64,000 nucleotides of DNA from Burkholderiales bacterium (GCA_947464185.1 CANHVY010000004.1:1-64000), one strand, 5' to 3'. Shown: positions 9,130-19,093, counted from the stretch's first letter. Program-made: numbers and translations. Notes: generated by a model from the sequence alone, not told the origin.

Positions 9130-10017
9130 ATGAGTTCCGCTGCCTTTGGCGACTGGGTCCGCCAGTCCCTGGCGGCTGTGGAGCATGCGCTGGAGGCCTG
9201 GGTGCCGGCCCACGCACCGGGTGGCCTGGGCTCGGCCATGCGCTACGGGGTCCTGGATGGGGGTAAACGCTTGCGGCCCTTGTTGGTCCTGGCCGCCGCG
9301 CAAGCGGTGCAGGGGCAGGACGAGGCTGCGATGCGTGCCGCCGTCGCGGTGGAACTGATCCATGCCTATTCGCTCATCCACGACGACATGCCCTGCATGG
9401 ACAACGACGTGCTGCGCCGCGGCAAGCCCACCGTGCACGTGCAGTTCGGCCAGGCGCAGGCCATGCTGGCCGGAGATGCCATGCAGGCGCTGGCCTTCGA
9501 AGTCCTGACGCCGGACGAAGGGGTGGCCCCGCTCGTGCAGGCGCGGCTGTGCGCCCTGCTGGCGCGGGCGGCCGGCCATGCAGGCATGGCGGGTGGCCAG
9601 GCCATCGACCTGTCCAGCGTCGGCAAGCCGCTGGACGAACAGACCCTGCGCGACATGCACCGGCGCAAGACGGGGGCGCTGCTGCAGGCCAGCGTGATGC
9701 TGGGCGCGGCCTGCGGCCCGTGCGATGCGCAGGCGCTGCGGGCGCTGTCTGACTTCGGCGCTGCCATCGGACTGGCGTTCCAGGTGGTGGACGACGTGCT
9801 GGACGTCACCCAGGCGTCCGAGGTGCTGGGCAAGACTGCCGGCAAGGACCTGGAGCAGAACAAGCCCACCTACGTCCAACTGATGGGTCTGGAGCGCGCC
9901 CGGAACTACGCCCGTGAACTCAGGGCCCAAGCCCGCGACGCCCTTGCGGTCTCGGGCTTGACCTCGACAGGCACACTGTCCATGCTTGCTGACAAGGTCG
10001 TTGATCGTGAGAATTGA
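9130..10017 (+). CDS. ispA: Polyprenyl (farnesyl/geranyl) diphosphate synthase
   Basis: A 295-residue trans-prenyltransferase that condenses IPP with DMAPP/GPP in the cytoplasm. The first Asp-rich motif is DDMPCMD near residue 83 and the second is DDVLD near 220. GGKRLRPLLV near 40 binds IPP. Length and motif type (DDx4D in the first motif) fit short-chain farnesyl diphosphate synthase of the IspA group. It sits 34 bases after xseB and 90 bases before dxs, so a single isoprenoid operon is likely. Three ATG codons cluster just before the gene; 9130 gives the usual N-terminus. Confidence 0.95.
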   Translation: MSSAAFGDWVRQSLAAVEHALEAWVPAHAPGGLGSAMRYGVLDGGKRLRPLLVLAAAQAVQGQDEAAMRAAVAVELIHAYSLIHDDMPCMDNDVLRRGKPTVHVQFGQAQAMLAGDAMQALAFEVLTPDEGVAPLVQARLCALLARAAGHAGMAGGQAIDLSSVGKPLDEQTLRDMHRRKTGALLQASVMLGAACGPCDAQALRALSDFGAAIGLAFQVVDDVLDVTQASEVLGKTAGKDLEQNKPTYVQLMGLERARNYARELRAQARDALAVSGLTSTGTLSMLADKVVDREN

Positions 10018-10107
10018 CTCTCTCGTCGTCATCCCCCGCCTGGGCCGGTGGCGCCCGATGATGGCCGGGACCTGACCCACACCTGGCGTGCACCACAAGA
10101 TTTCCAG

Positions 10108-12000
10108 ATGACTTCAGCCCTGCTTCCCACCCTTGACAGTCCTGCCGACCTGCGCCGGCTGTCGCGCCACCAACTGCGCCAGGTGGCTGACGAAGTCCGG
10201 CAAAAGGTGGTCGACACCGTCAGCCAGACCGGCGGGCACTTCGGCAGCAACCTCGGCAGCGTGGAACTGACCGTGGCCCTGCACTTCGTCTTCAACACCC
10301 CGTACGACCGGCTGGTGTGGGACGTGGGCCACCAGACCTATCCGCACAAGATCCTCACGGGCCGGCGTGACCGCATGCACACGCTGCGGCAACTCGGTGG
10401 CGTCAGCGGGTTCCCGCGCCGCGAGGAGAGTGAGTACGACACCTTTGGCGTAGGGCACAGCTCCACCTCCATCTCCGCCGCCCTGGGCATGGCCCGCGCC
10501 GCGCAGCTCAAGGGGGAGAACCGGCGCGCCGTGGCCATCATTGGCGATGGCGCCATGACCGCGGGCATGGCCTTCGAGGCCATGAACAACGCGGGCGACC
10601 CCCACGCTGGGGCCCTGCCCGACATGCTGGTGGTGCTCAACGACAACGACATGTCCATCAGCCCGCCCGTGGGCGCACTGAACAAGTACCTGGCGCGCTT
10701 GATGAGCGGCAAGTTCTACACCGCTGCGCGCGAAGGCGCCAAGAGTGTGCTGCGCGGTGCGCCGCCGTTGTTCGAACTGGCGCGCCGTTTCGAGGAGCAT
10801 GCCAAGGGCATGGTGGTGCCGGGCACCATCTTCGAAGAGTTCGGCTTCAACTACGTCGGCCCCATCGACGGCCACGACCTGGAAGCGCTGGTGCCCACGC
10901 TGGAGAACCTGCGTGACAAGAAGGGTCCGCAGTTCCTGCACGTGGTCACGAAGAAGGGCTACGGTTACCAGCCGGCCGAAGCTGACCCGGTGAAGTACCA
11001 CGCCGCCTCGGGCAAGTTCAACCCGGCCGAGGGCTTCCCCAAGAGCGCGCCGGGCAAACTGACCTTCACGCAGGTGTTTGGCCAGTGGCTGTGCGACATG
11101 GCCGAAGCCGACGAACGTCTGGTGGCCATCACCCCGGCCATGCGCGAGGGTTCCGGCATGGTGGAGTTCCACAAGCGGTTCCCCAAGCGTTATCACGACG
11201 TGGGCATTGCCGAGCAGCATGCGGTCACCTTCGCGGCGGGCATGGCCTGCGAGGGCCTGAAACCGGTGGTGGCCATCTATTCCACCTTCTTGCAGCGCGG
11301 GTACGACCAGCTGATCCACGACGTGGCCATCCAGAACCTGCCGGTGGTGTTCGCGCTGGACCGCGCCGGTCTGGTGGGCGCCGATGGCGCCACGCATGCG
11401 GGGGCCTACGACATCGCCTACATCCGTTGTGTGCCCAACCTGAGTTTGATCGCCCCTTCGGACGAAGACCAGTGCCGCAAGGCGCTGACCACGGCCTTCC
11501 GCCAGGGCCACGCCGTGGCCGTGCGCTACCCGCGCGGTTCAGGAGTGGGTGCGCCCATCGATCCGGCGCTGACCGAGTTGCCCTGGGGTCGGGGCGAGGT
11601 GCGCCGGCAGGGCCAGCGCATCGCCGTCCTGGCCTTCGGCACCTTGCTGCATCCGTGCCTGGCGGTGGCCGAGCGCCTGGGCCTGACGGTGGCCGACATG
11701 AAGTTCATCAAACCGCTGGACGCCGACCTGGCCGTCGAGTTGGCCCGCAGCCATGACGCCCTGGTCACGGTGGAGGAGGGCGCACTGATGGGCGGCGCCG
11801 GCAGCGCCGTGGCCGAGGCGCTGGCGGCAGCGGGCGTGACCGTGCCTCTGCTGCACCTGGGCCTGCCAGACGAGTTCATCGAGCACGGTGATCCCGGCAA
11901 GCTGCTCAGCCTGTGCGGTCTGGATGCTGCCGGGATAGAGGCGTCGATCGTGCGTCGCTTCGGTCCTTCCCCCGTGCTGGCCTCGGCGGCAGCGGCTTGA
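10108..12000 (+). CDS. dxs: 1-deoxy-D-xylulose-5-phosphate synthase
   Basis: A 630-residue thiamine-diphosphate enzyme. It condenses pyruvate and glyceraldehyde-3-phosphate in the first committed step of the MEP isoprenoid pathway. ATG 10108 gives the normal start before the conserved [10 protein letters not shown]; an in-frame upstream start would add 20 unlike residues. The ThDP motif is [18 protein letters not shown] near residue 147. The pyrimidine-binding domain starts around 315 with FGQWL, and [14 protein letters not shown] near 370 carries the catalytic Glu. The C-terminal transketolase-like domain is complete. It supplies the precursors used by ispA upstream. Confidence 0.97.
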   Translation: MTSALLPTLDSPADLRRLSRHQLRQVADEVRQKVVDTVSQTGGHFGSNLGSVELTVALHFVFNTPYDRLVWDVGHQTYPHKILTGRRDRMHTLRQLGGVSGFPRREESEYDTFGVGHSSTSISAALGMARAAQLKGENRRAVAIIGDGAMTAGMAFEAMNNAGDPHAGALPDMLVVLNDNDMSISPPVGALNKYLARLMSGKFYTAAREGAKSVLRGAPPLFELARRFEEHAKGMVVPGTIFEEFGFNYVGPIDGHDLEALVPTLENLRDKKGPQFLHVVTKKGYGYQPAEADPVKYHAASGKFNPAEGFPKSAPGKLTFTQVFGQWLCDMAEADERLVAITPAMREGSGMVEFHKRFPKRYHDVGIAEQHAVTFAAGMACEGLKPVVAIYSTFLQRGYDQLIHDVAIQNLPVVFALDRAGLVGADGATHAGAYDIAYIRCVPNLSLIAPSDEDQCRKALTTAFRQGHAVAVRYPRGSGVGAPIDPALTELPWGRGEVRRQGQRIAVLAFGTLLHPCLAVAERLGLTVADMKFIKPLDADLAVELARSHDALVTVEEGALMGGAGSAVAEALAAAGVTVPLLHLGLPDEFIEHGDPGKLLSLCGLDAAGIEASIVRRFGPSPVLASAAAA

Positions 12001-12132
12001 GCACTGCCCCGGCAGGCGATTTCGCCAGCGCATTCAGGCAGGGAATTCAGACGGGGAATTCAAACCGGCTGCACGCCGCCTAACACCCGAGTGACGGCAC
12101 CAACCGCGATTTGGTGTCATGCTCTCGACTCG

Positions 12133-12924
12133 ATGACAAATCTGACCGACGCACTGCACATCCCCGACACCCAGAGCTCGCGCGACGAGCGTCGGTTGGC
12201 CATCCAGCGCGTGGGGGTGAAGGATGTGCGCTACCCCCTGCAAGTGCGCGTCGCCGGTGCCGTGCAGTCCACCGCGGCGCGTTGGAGCCTGGACGTGGCC
12301 TTGCCGGCCGAGCGCAAGGGCACGCACATGTCGCGCTTCGTTGCCTGGCTGGACGGTCTGGATGTCGCGCTGGATCTGAGCACCCTGCGCGAGCGCCACG
12401 CCGCGATGCTGCAGCTGCTGGACGCCACGGAGGGCCGCATCGAGGCCGAGTTCAGTTTCTTCCTGCGCAAACGCGCGCCGGTCTCGGGGGTGTCCAGCCT
12501 GCTGGATTACCAGGGCCGCTGGGTGTCGCAAACACGCCAGGGCGTCACCACAGTAACGATGCAGGTGGGTGTGCCGGTCAAGAGCCTGTGCCCTTGTTCC
12601 AAGGAAATCTCCGATTACGGGGCCCACAACCAGCGCTCCCTCGTCACGGTGCAGGTCGAGCCCCTGCAGCCCATCGAGTGGCACGAGTTGGTGCGTTTTG
12701 CCGAAGACTCGGCCTCCAGTGAGATCTGGCCCATGCTCAAGCGGGCTGACGAGAAGTGGATCACCGAGCGGGCCTACGAAAACCCCAAGTTCGTCGAAGA
12801 CCTGGTGCGCGACGTCGCCTTGCGCCTGGACGCGGATGCCCGGGTGGGGCGCTATGCGGTGGACGTGGAGAACTTCGAGTCCATCCACAACCACAGCGCC
12901 TACGCCCGAATCGAGCGGGCCTGA
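12133..12924 (+). CDS. folE2: GTP cyclohydrolase FolE2 (type IB)
   Basis: A 263-residue enzyme of the COG1469 family. It converts GTP to dihydroneopterin triphosphate, the first step toward folate (and queuosine precursors). The metal-binding Cys and Glu region CPCSKEISDYGAHNQRS near residue 152 is intact, as are RYPLQVRV near the start and NFESIHNHSAYA at the C-terminus. ATG 12133 gives the family-like MTNLTDALHIPDTQSSRDERR beginning of the protein. In other bacteria FolE2 is often induced by zinc limitation because it tolerates other metals. No Zur box was recognised here. Confidence 0.95.
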   Translation: MTNLTDALHIPDTQSSRDERRLAIQRVGVKDVRYPLQVRVAGAVQSTAARWSLDVALPAERKGTHMSRFVAWLDGLDVALDLSTLRERHAAMLQLLDATEGRIEAEFSFFLRKRAPVSGVSSLLDYQGRWVSQTRQGVTTVTMQVGVPVKSLCPCSKEISDYGAHNQRSLVTVQVEPLQPIEWHELVRFAEDSASSEIWPMLKRADEKWITERAYENPKFVEDLVRDVALRLDADARVGRYAVDVENFESIHNHSAYARIERA

Positions 12925-12955
12925 TCAGGCTTGACGCCGGACGGGGTGGATCGCA

Positions 12956-14197
12956 ATGACCATGTCCCCCGCCGCCTTTCTGGTCTCGGCAGGTCCGGTA
13001 GACAACCCCCAAGCTGCGCGGCATGCCGGGCGAGACGATCTGTCCTTGATGCTCATGGATTCGCGCAACCGCACCCTGCGGTGGCTTTCGGCGTTCGAGG
13101 CGAAAGGGTGTCTGCTGGGTGGGCGTGGACATGCCGCCGTGCCACTGCGATGGGTAGGCCACGCGGCCTGGTTCCAGGAGTACTGGACTTCTCGCCACGT
13201 TCACCGCATGCGTGGCGAGGCGGCTGAGGAGGCCGCACCGCGCCTGCCGTCCATCGACTCCCGCGCCGACGCATGGTTTTCTCCTGCTCTGCAGCCTGAC
13301 TGGCGCGATGGTCTGGGCCCCACAGCGAACGAGGTGCGTCAGTACCTGACCGATACGCTGGAGGTGACCCTGGACATCCTGGGGTCGGCGCCCGCTACCG
13401 ACGAGGGTCTGCACGCGTTTCGCTTGGTGTTGCTGCATGAGGACCGGCTGGCTGAGCGTCTGGCTGTCGCGGCACAGTGGCTGGGCCTTTCCCCCGACGC
13501 CCCCGAGTTGGGTCCCCAAGCGCCCCCCATGCGAGCCCAGCGGCATGCGCTGTGGATGCCGGCCGGCCGCGTGCAACTGGGCTCTGCGCCCGGGGGGCTC
13601 GTGCCACCGAACGAGCGCTGGGCGCACGAGCTGCAGGTGCCCGAGAGCGAGATCGATGCGCAGGTGGTGAGTTGGGCCCGCTATGCCGAGTTCGTGCAGG
13701 ACGGCGGCTATGACGAGCCCGGATGGTGGACCGCCGAGGGCTGGCAGTGGGTGGTGGAGGCAGGGCGCCGCAGCCCGCGAGGCGTTGAACAGTTGCGCGG
13801 TGCAGTCGTTCTGGAGCGCTGGGGGCGGCTGTGCCGCTCAGACCCGGCTTTGCCGGCGACGCACCTCACCTGGCACGAGGCCAACGCCTGGTGCCGCTGG
13901 GCAGGCCGCCGTTTGCCCACGGAGGCGGAATGGGAACTGGCTGCCCTGACGGCGCGCACGCGCGGCTTCGTGTGGGGGGATGTACACGAGTGGATGCTGG
14001 GCGCAGCGAAGCCTTACCCCGGCGGTGATGCGCAGCACGTCGCCGGCTTTGGTGCCTTTCGGCCAGCGGCCGGGCACCGCGTGCTGAGGGGGGCTTCGGC
14101 CTGGACGGTGCGGCGTGCGGCCCACCTCAAGGCGCGGCGCTTTGTGGAGGACCTGCGGGACGATCTGTTCTGCGGATTCCGATCCTGCGCGCTGTGA
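12956..14197 (+). CDS. EgtB/SenA-family sulfoxide-synthase-like protein with a degenerate iron site
   Basis: A 413-residue protein with an N-terminal DinB_2-like helical domain (about 35-190) and a C-terminal formylglycine-generating-enzyme-like domain (about 205-413). In the EgtB/SenA group these assemble a non-heme iron centre that joins sulfur or selenium sugars to hercynine. The C-terminus (VLRGASAWTVRRAAHLKARR, then DDLFCGFRSCAL) looks most like the selenoneine synthase SenA group of Burkholderiales. The first ligand is visible as GHAAWFQEYW (His69). In family members I recall, the third ligand lies in a HExxH-like motif; here it reads HEDRL (His161, Leu165), so one expected iron ligand is missing. 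The N-terminal 30 residues are also short and unlike the family. No senB, senC or egtD lies nearby. It may be a catalytically altered paralog. Confidence 0.7.
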   Translation: MTMSPAAFLVSAGPVDNPQAARHAGRDDLSLMLMDSRNRTLRWLSAFEAKGCLLGGRGHAAVPLRWVGHAAWFQEYWTSRHVHRMRGEAAEEAAPRLPSIDSRADAWFSPALQPDWRDGLGPTANEVRQYLTDTLEVTLDILGSAPATDEGLHAFRLVLLHEDRLAERLAVAAQWLGLSPDAPELGPQAPPMRAQRHALWMPAGRVQLGSAPGGLVPPNERWAHELQVPESEIDAQVVSWARYAEFVQDGGYDEPGWWTAEGWQWVVEAGRRSPRGVEQLRGAVVLERWGRLCRSDPALPATHLTWHEANAWCRWAGRRLPTEAEWELAALTARTRGFVWGDVHEWMLGAAKPYPGGDAQHVAGFGAFRPAAGHRVLRGASAWTVRRAAHLKARRFVEDLRDDLFCGFRSCAL

Positions 14198-14322
14198 CCC
14201 GGGCGCTGCGGCGCAGCGTGTTTCGTTGTCTGTCCGGGCGGGGGGCCTGCCCGCGTGCTGACGTCCCCGGCATCCTGAGCGATGATGCGGGCTGTTCGAT
14301 GTCTGACTGCTGAGCATTGCCC

Positions 14323-15117
14323 ATGTACCCCTTCGAGTACCACCTCCCCCTGTCCCAGAGCGCGGCGCTGGCCGCGTGCCAAGGCGACAGCCGCTACCTG
14401 GCTGGCGGGCAGAGCCTGGTGCAGGCCATGAAGCTCAGGATGTCGGCCTCGGAACGGCTGGTGGATCTGCGGGCGGTCCCCGGCCTGGACACGATCGCCT
14501 GCGACCAGAACGGACTCACTATCGGTGCCATGGTCCGCCATTCACAGGTCGCGCGTTCGCCCCTGGTGCTGCAGCATCTGCCAGCGCTGGCCGAACTGGC
14601 TGTCGGCATTGGTGATCCGATGGTGCGGTCCATGGGCACCTTGGGCGGCTCATTGGCCAATGCCGATCCCGCCGCCTGCTACCCGGCCGCTGTTCTCGGC
14701 TTGGGCGCGACCTTGCACACGTCCTCGCGTTCGATTGCGGGTGATGCCTTCTTCACGGGGTTGTACGCCACGGCGCTGGAGCCCGGCGAACTCATCACCT
14801 CGGTCACCTTCCCGTTGCCGCAGCGCGCGGCCTACGTCAAGTTCAAGCAGCCTGCCTCGCGCTTCGCGCTGGTCGGCGTGTTCGTGGCGCAGGGGGGGAG
14901 CGGGGTCCGTGTGGCGGTCACTGGTGCGAAGGACTGTGTCTTCAGGGTCACCGAGATCGAGGCTGAGCTGTCACGGCAGTTCACCGTGGGGACGGCGAAA
15001 GCTTGCGTCCTCTCACCACAAGGATTGCTCGGCGACCTGCACGCTAGCGCAGCCTACCGCGCCGCGATGATTCCGGTGCTGACCGCGCGTGCCGTGGCAG
15101 AGGCCAGCGCACGCTGA
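14323..15117 (+). CDS. FAD-binding subunit M of a molybdenum hydroxylase (CoxM/xanthine dehydrogenase family), orphan
   Basis: A 264-residue protein of the CO/xanthine dehydrogenase medium-subunit family. The FAD pyrophosphate loops are seen as AGGQSLVQAMKLRM near residue 27 and GTLGGSLANADPAACYPA near 105. The CO_deh_flav C-terminal domain follows. ATG 14323 is taken because the upstream TTG adds only two residues. This subunit normally passes electrons between the [2Fe-2S] small subunit and FAD in a three-gene operon, but neither the molybdopterin nor the iron-sulfur subunit flanks it here. It converges with the GspE-type gene. Its partner subunits, if any, must be elsewhere. Confidence 0.88.
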   Translation: MYPFEYHLPLSQSAALAACQGDSRYLAGGQSLVQAMKLRMSASERLVDLRAVPGLDTIACDQNGLTIGAMVRHSQVARSPLVLQHLPALAELAVGIGDPMVRSMGTLGGSLANADPAACYPAAVLGLGATLHTSSRSIAGDAFFTGLYATALEPGELITSVTFPLPQRAAYVKFKQPASRFALVGVFVAQGGSGVRVAVTGAKDCVFRVTEIEAELSRQFTVGTAKACVLSPQGLLGDLHASAAYRAAMIPVLTARAVAEASAR

Positions 15118-15138
15118 ATTGCGGCTTGGGGGCCACGC

Positions 15139-15154
15139 GCGCCCCACGGGGCGC
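15139..15154. terminator. GC-rich hairpin between convergent genes
   Basis: GCGCCCC at 15139-15145 pairs with GGGGCGC at 15148-15154 across a two-base loop, in the 48-base gap between two convergent genes. There is no T tract on either side, so it is at best a weak bidirectional terminator. Confidence 0.35.
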
Positions 15155-15165
15155 CCCGGTTGGCC

Positions 15166-17691
15166 TCAACTGCTGGTCTTGGCCCGCACTTCCTGGATGG
15201 AGGTCACGCCGGCCAGCACCTTCTCGATGCCGTCCTGGCGCAAGGTGCACATGCCGGACTCCAGGGCTACCTTCTGCAGCTCGTCCGTGCGAGTGCCCGA
15301 CTGGATCAACAGCCGCAGTTCGCGGGTGATCATCATCAGCTCGTGGATGCCAGCTCTGCCCTGGAAGCCTGTTCTGCCGCACTTTCCGCAGCCCGGGCTT
15401 TCGTAATGCATCAGGACGCCTTGCCCCGAAGGCCGGGCGGAGAGGTTCTGCCGGTCATGTCCGAAGCGCTGTGTCCATTGACCCACCAGAGCCGCGGCGG
15501 CCGGCCGGTTGCGGGCTTCACCGAAGGAGTTCAGGTAGTCCCCTGCCAGTTCCTCGATCTCCAGCTGCGTGGCCGGGCGCGCTGTGCGGCAGTGCGGGCA
15601 CAGCTGCCGAACCAGGCGCTGCGCGAGCACGCCTAGCAGCGAGTCGCCGAAGTTGAAAGGGTCCATGCCCATGTCCAGCAGGCGAATCACCGTTTCCGGT
15701 GCGCTGTTGGTGTGCAGGGTTGAGAGCACGAGGTGACCGGTCAGCGACGACTCGATCGCCACCTGGGCGGTTTCCTGGTCCCGGATTTCGCCCACCATGA
15801 TGACGTCCGGGTCAGCGCGCAGGAATGAACGCAGCGCCTTGTCAAAGGTCCAGCCGATCTTGGGGTTCACCTGCACCTGCCGCAAGCCCGGCTGCGTGAT
15901 TTCGATAGGGTCTTCCGCCGTCCAGATCTTGCGCTCCGGCACGTTGATCAGGCCCAGCGCCGAGTGCAGCGTCGTGGTCTTGCCCGACCCCGTGGGGCCC
16001 ACGCACAGGAACATGCCATGCGGGCGTTGGACGACCTCCTTGATCTGGGTCAGGTTGTCCGGTGACATGCCCAACTCGTCCAGGGGTATGAGCCTGGAGG
16101 CAGACAACAGTCTCAGGACAGCGTCTTCAAACCCGCCAAAGGTGGGGATGGTGGCCACCCGAAGCTCAAGCTTGCTGCCGCTGATGAACCGGCCCATGGC
16201 GATCTTGCCGTCTTGCGGTTTGCGCCGTTCAGCGATGTCCAGTTCGCACATCACCTTGATGCGGGCCAGCAGTGCGCTGCGGAAGGTGTGCGGCAGTTGA
16301 AGGTAGGGCTTGAGCACTCCATCGCGCCGGAAACGAATCTGCACTTTCTGGGTGCCGGGCAGGGTCTCGATGTGGATGTCGGAGACCCCCTGGGCCTGCG
16401 CCTCCAAGATCATGGAGTTGATCAGGCGCACCAACTCGTTGTCCGATTGCTCGATAGCCACCTGTTCATTGGCGGCCTCGTCACCCAAGCTTTGTTCCAG
16501 GGAGGTCAGAAGTTCAGTGGTGCCCTCAAAATCGTCCACGACAGGGCCGTCTGCACCGGCGCGCAGCAGGCGTCCGACCGAGCCCTGGTTCTGGTAGCCC
16601 CGGTCCAGGCCCTCGCTCAGCGTGCCGCTCATCGCCAGCACCGGAATGATCTTGCCCCCGGCCGCGAACTCCACCTCTTCGAGAGCCTTGGCGCGGGCGG
16701 GGTCTTCCATGGCCACGACCAGACGGTCGTGACGGATCATCAGGGGCAGGGCTCGCAGTCGCGTGGCCAGGGACTTTCCGATCCTTGTCAGCGCCTGACG
16801 TTCCGCCGGGAACTTGCTCAAGTCGACGACGGGGTAGCCCATCTTGCGCACGAGGGCCGCCTGCAGCCCTTGTCGCGTGACTAGGCCCTCTCGCACGAGG
16901 AGTTCACCTAGGGGAACTCCTCCGCTGGAACGCTGTTTCCGAATGGTGTCCTGCAACTGTCTTGCGGTGATCTGTCGCAACGCCACCAGCGCTTCGCCCA
17001 GCGGAATGATCGGTGAGCGCGCCTGCCGTGCGATGGCCTCTTCCAGTTCCTCGGGCGTGGTCGCAGGCCGTACCGGAGGGGGAACCTTTGTGTCCCTCAA
17101 AGCTTGTACTGCCATGGATTCGCCTCTGGGTGCAAGGTTCCCGGCGACGTGGCCGTATTGCGGCAGTTCAGGCGCGGGCGCCGCGCCCTGCGCGTTCTCA
17201 AGCATCAGGGCTTGGACTTGCGGACCGGTGTCGAACGCCTTGAGGGATTCTCGCGGAATGAACACTCTCCGAACTGCCGCCATTTCGTCTATCGGCTCGA
17301 ACAGGAACACCCCTTGCGCCTGATCCACCACGCCCAGGGTCAGCCCGAAGGTTCGGCGTCCGGACTGGTAGGTCACGCAATAAAGCTCCGGGCGGAATCT
17401 CTGGCCCCCGGCCCCATCGGGCACGGGCAGGGGCCGAACGGGTTCAACGAGGTCCATGCGCTGGAATTGCTCGAAGCGCACCCCCACGGCACTGCGGCCC
17501 TGCGGCGTCTGCAGGCTGATGGTGTGGGCGTCTGAATTGAACCCCACCAGCCGCACCCGTGTGGCGTCACCTTTGGGCCCCAAGAGTTCGCATGCTTCCT
17601 CGGCGGCCAATGACGCCCCGCTGGGGTAGCCGGGTTGCGGAATGTCCGGCCATGTGGCCAAGCGGGGGGAGATGGCGGCAGTTGTTGTCAC
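15166..17691 (-). CDS. GspE/PulE-family secretion or pilus ATPase
   Basis: An 841-residue type II/IV secretion ATPase that starts at GTG 17691. A divergent N-terminal region (1-220) precedes an MshEN/GspE-N domain (about 235-385). The ATPase core follows: Walker A GPTGSGKTT near 567, the Asp box IWTAEDPIE near 598, Walker B DPDVIMVGEIRD near 632 and the His box LVLSTLHTNSA near 660. A CM zinc element is present (CPHC near 697, CGKC near 769). Such enzymes drive pseudopilus or pilus assembly at the inner membrane. No gspF, pilC or pilin gene is adjacent, so it acts with components encoded elsewhere. The first 220 residues look PilZ-like in part (RVRLVGF, PQGRSAVGVRFEQFQ), which would suggest c-di-GMP sensing; this is only an impression. 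Confidence 0.9.
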   Translation of the reverse strand: MTTTAAISPRLATWPDIPQPGYPSGASLAAEEACELLGPKGDATRVRLVGFNSDAHTISLQTPQGRSAVGVRFEQFQRMDLVEPVRPLPVPDGAGGQRFRPELYCVTYQSGRRTFGLTLGVVDQAQGVFLFEPIDEMAAVRRVFIPRESLKAFDTGPQVQALMLENAQGAAPAPELPQYGHVAGNLAPRGESMAVQALRDTKVPPPVRPATTPEELEEAIARQARSPIIPLGEALVALRQITARQLQDTIRKQRSSGGVPLGELLVREGLVTRQGLQAALVRKMGYPVVDLSKFPAERQALTRIGKSLATRLRALPLMIRHDRLVVAMEDPARAKALEEVEFAAGGKIIPVLAMSGTLSEGLDRGYQNQGSVGRLLRAGADGPVVDDFEGTTELLTSLEQSLGDEAANEQVAIEQSDNELVRLINSMILEAQAQGVSDIHIETLPGTQKVQIRFRRDGVLKPYLQLPHTFRSALLARIKVMCELDIAERRKPQDGKIAMGRFISGSKLELRVATIPTFGGFEDAVLRLLSASRLIPLDELGMSPDNLTQIKEVVQRPHGMFLCVGPTGSGKTTTLHSALGLINVPERKIWTAEDPIEITQPGLRQVQVNPKIGWTFDKALRSFLRADPDVIMVGEIRDQETAQVAIESSLTGHLVLSTLHTNSAPETVIRLLDMGMDPFNFGDSLLGVLAQRLVRQLCPHCRTARPATQLEIEELAGDYLNSFGEARNRPAAAALVGQWTQRFGHDRQNLSARPSGQGVLMHYESPGCGKCGRTGFQGRAGIHELMMITRELRLLIQSGTRTDELQKVALESGMCTLRQDGIEKVLAGVTSIQEVRAKTSS

Positions 17692-17791
17692 AGCCTCGAT
17701 GTTAGCCCTTCACCGGCAGCGTCATGAAGGAATCTCGGTCGCGAGCGTGACCCGCGGCAGTTGAAGTCAGGCCCGGGTGGGTGTTGGCGGT

Positions 17792-19093
17792 TCAACGCCG
17801 CATCTGCTGAGGCAGGAAGGTCACGATCTCGGGCACCAAGTAGATCAAGCCCACTGCGGCAATCATGAGGAAGAAGAAAGGCAGGGTCACCTTGGCAATC
17901 CAGCCGATGTCGCGCTGGGTCATGCCTTGCAAGACGAACAGGTTGAAGCCCACGGGTGGCGTGATCTGCGCCATCTCCACCACCAGCACGATGAAGATGC
18001 CGAACCACAGCGGGTCGATACCGGCCTTCTGCACCGTGGGCAGGATCACGCCCATGGTCAGCACCACCATGGAGATGCCGTCCAGGAAGCAGCCCAGGAT
18101 GATGTAGAACACCATCAGCACGAACAGGAGTTCGAACTTGCTCAGCCCCAGCGTGGCAATCCACTCCGCCAGATGGCGCGGAAGGCCGATATAGCCCATG
18201 CTCAGGGTTAGGAAGGCGGCGCCGGCAAGGATGAGGGCGATCATGCAGTACAGCCGCGTGCCCCCCAGCAGAGATTCCTTGAACGTTTGCCAGTTGAGCG
18301 ACCCCTGTGCAGCAGAGATGACCAGTGCGCCCACCACGCCCACGGCGGCCGCCTCGGTCGCTGTCGCAATGCCGGTGTAGATGCTGCCCAGCACGGCCAC
18401 GATGAGCAGCACCACCGGGATGAGATGGCGGGATTCCCGCAGCTTCTCGCCCAGGCTCATGGCCTTGTCTGCCGGCGGTACCAGCCCAGGATTGCGCCAG
18501 GCCCAAACCATCAGATAGCCCGAGAACAGCGCGGCCAGCATGATGCCCGGCAACACGCCGGCGATGAACAGCTGCGCGATCGAGACCTCGGCCGTGACGC
18601 CGTAGACGATCATGATGATGGACGGCGGAATCAGCAGGCCCAGCGTGCCCGCTCCCGCCAGCGATCCGATGGAGATGCCGTCCGGGTAGCCTCGGGCCTT
18701 CAGCTCCGGCAGGCTCATCTTGCCGATGGTGGCGCAGGTGGCCGCGCTCGACCCGGACACCGCGGCGAAGATGGCGCAGCCCACCACATTGACGTGCAGA
18801 AGTCGCCCGGGCAACGCTTGCATCCAGGGGGCCAAGCCGCGAAACATGTCGTGGCTCAAGCGCGTGCGGAAGAGGATCTCGCCCATCCAGACAAACAGCG
18901 GCAGGGCGGTCAAGGTCCAGCTCGAGGACGAGCCCCAGATCGTCACTGCCATGGCGTCACCCGCGGGCCGTGAGCTGAACAGTTGCATGCCGATCCAGGC
19001 CACGCCCGTGAGCGTCAGGCCGATCCACACCCCGCTGCCCAGGATGAGGAACAGCGCCGCGACCAGGACGAGGGTGATGCCGATGTCTGACAT
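17792..19093 (-). CDS. dctM: TRAP transporter large permease (DctM family)
   Basis: A 433-residue inner-membrane protein with about twelve hydrophobic segments, the large subunit of a tripartite ATP-independent periplasmic transporter. ATG 19093 (MSDIGITLVLVAALF) is the family-like start; the frame is open further upstream but overlaps dctQ in non-homologous sequence. FAAVSGSSAATCATIGKMSLPEL near residue 105 and GAGTLGLLIPPSIIMIVYGV near 140 are the conserved transport motifs. It follows dctQ by 26 bases. It couples uptake of organic acids to the sodium gradient, with substrate delivered by the dctP product of the same operon. Confidence 0.95.
   Translation of the reverse strand: MSDIGITLVLVAALFLILGSGVWIGLTLTGVAWIGMQLFSSRPAGDAMAVTIWGSSSSWTLTALPLFVWMGEILFRTRLSHDMFRGLAPWMQALPGRLLHVNVVGCAIFAAVSGSSAATCATIGKMSLPELKARGYPDGISIGSLAGAGTLGLLIPPSIIMIVYGVTAEVSIAQLFIAGVLPGIMLAALFSGYLMVWAWRNPGLVPPADKAMSLGEKLRESRHLIPVVLLIVAVLGSIYTGIATATEAAAVGVVGALVISAAQGSLNWQTFKESLLGGTRLYCMIALILAGAAFLTLSMGYIGLPRHLAEWIATLGLSKFELLFVLMVFYIILGCFLDGISMVVLTMGVILPTVQKAGIDPLWFGIFIVLVVEMAQITPPVGFNLFVLQGMTQRDIGWIAKVTLPFFFLMIAAVGLIYLVPEIVTFLPQQMRR

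Noticed and set aside
12040-12062. A tandem GGGAATTCA repeat before folE2
   Set aside because: Only two short copies with no dyad symmetry or conserved spacing to a promoter; likely coincidence.
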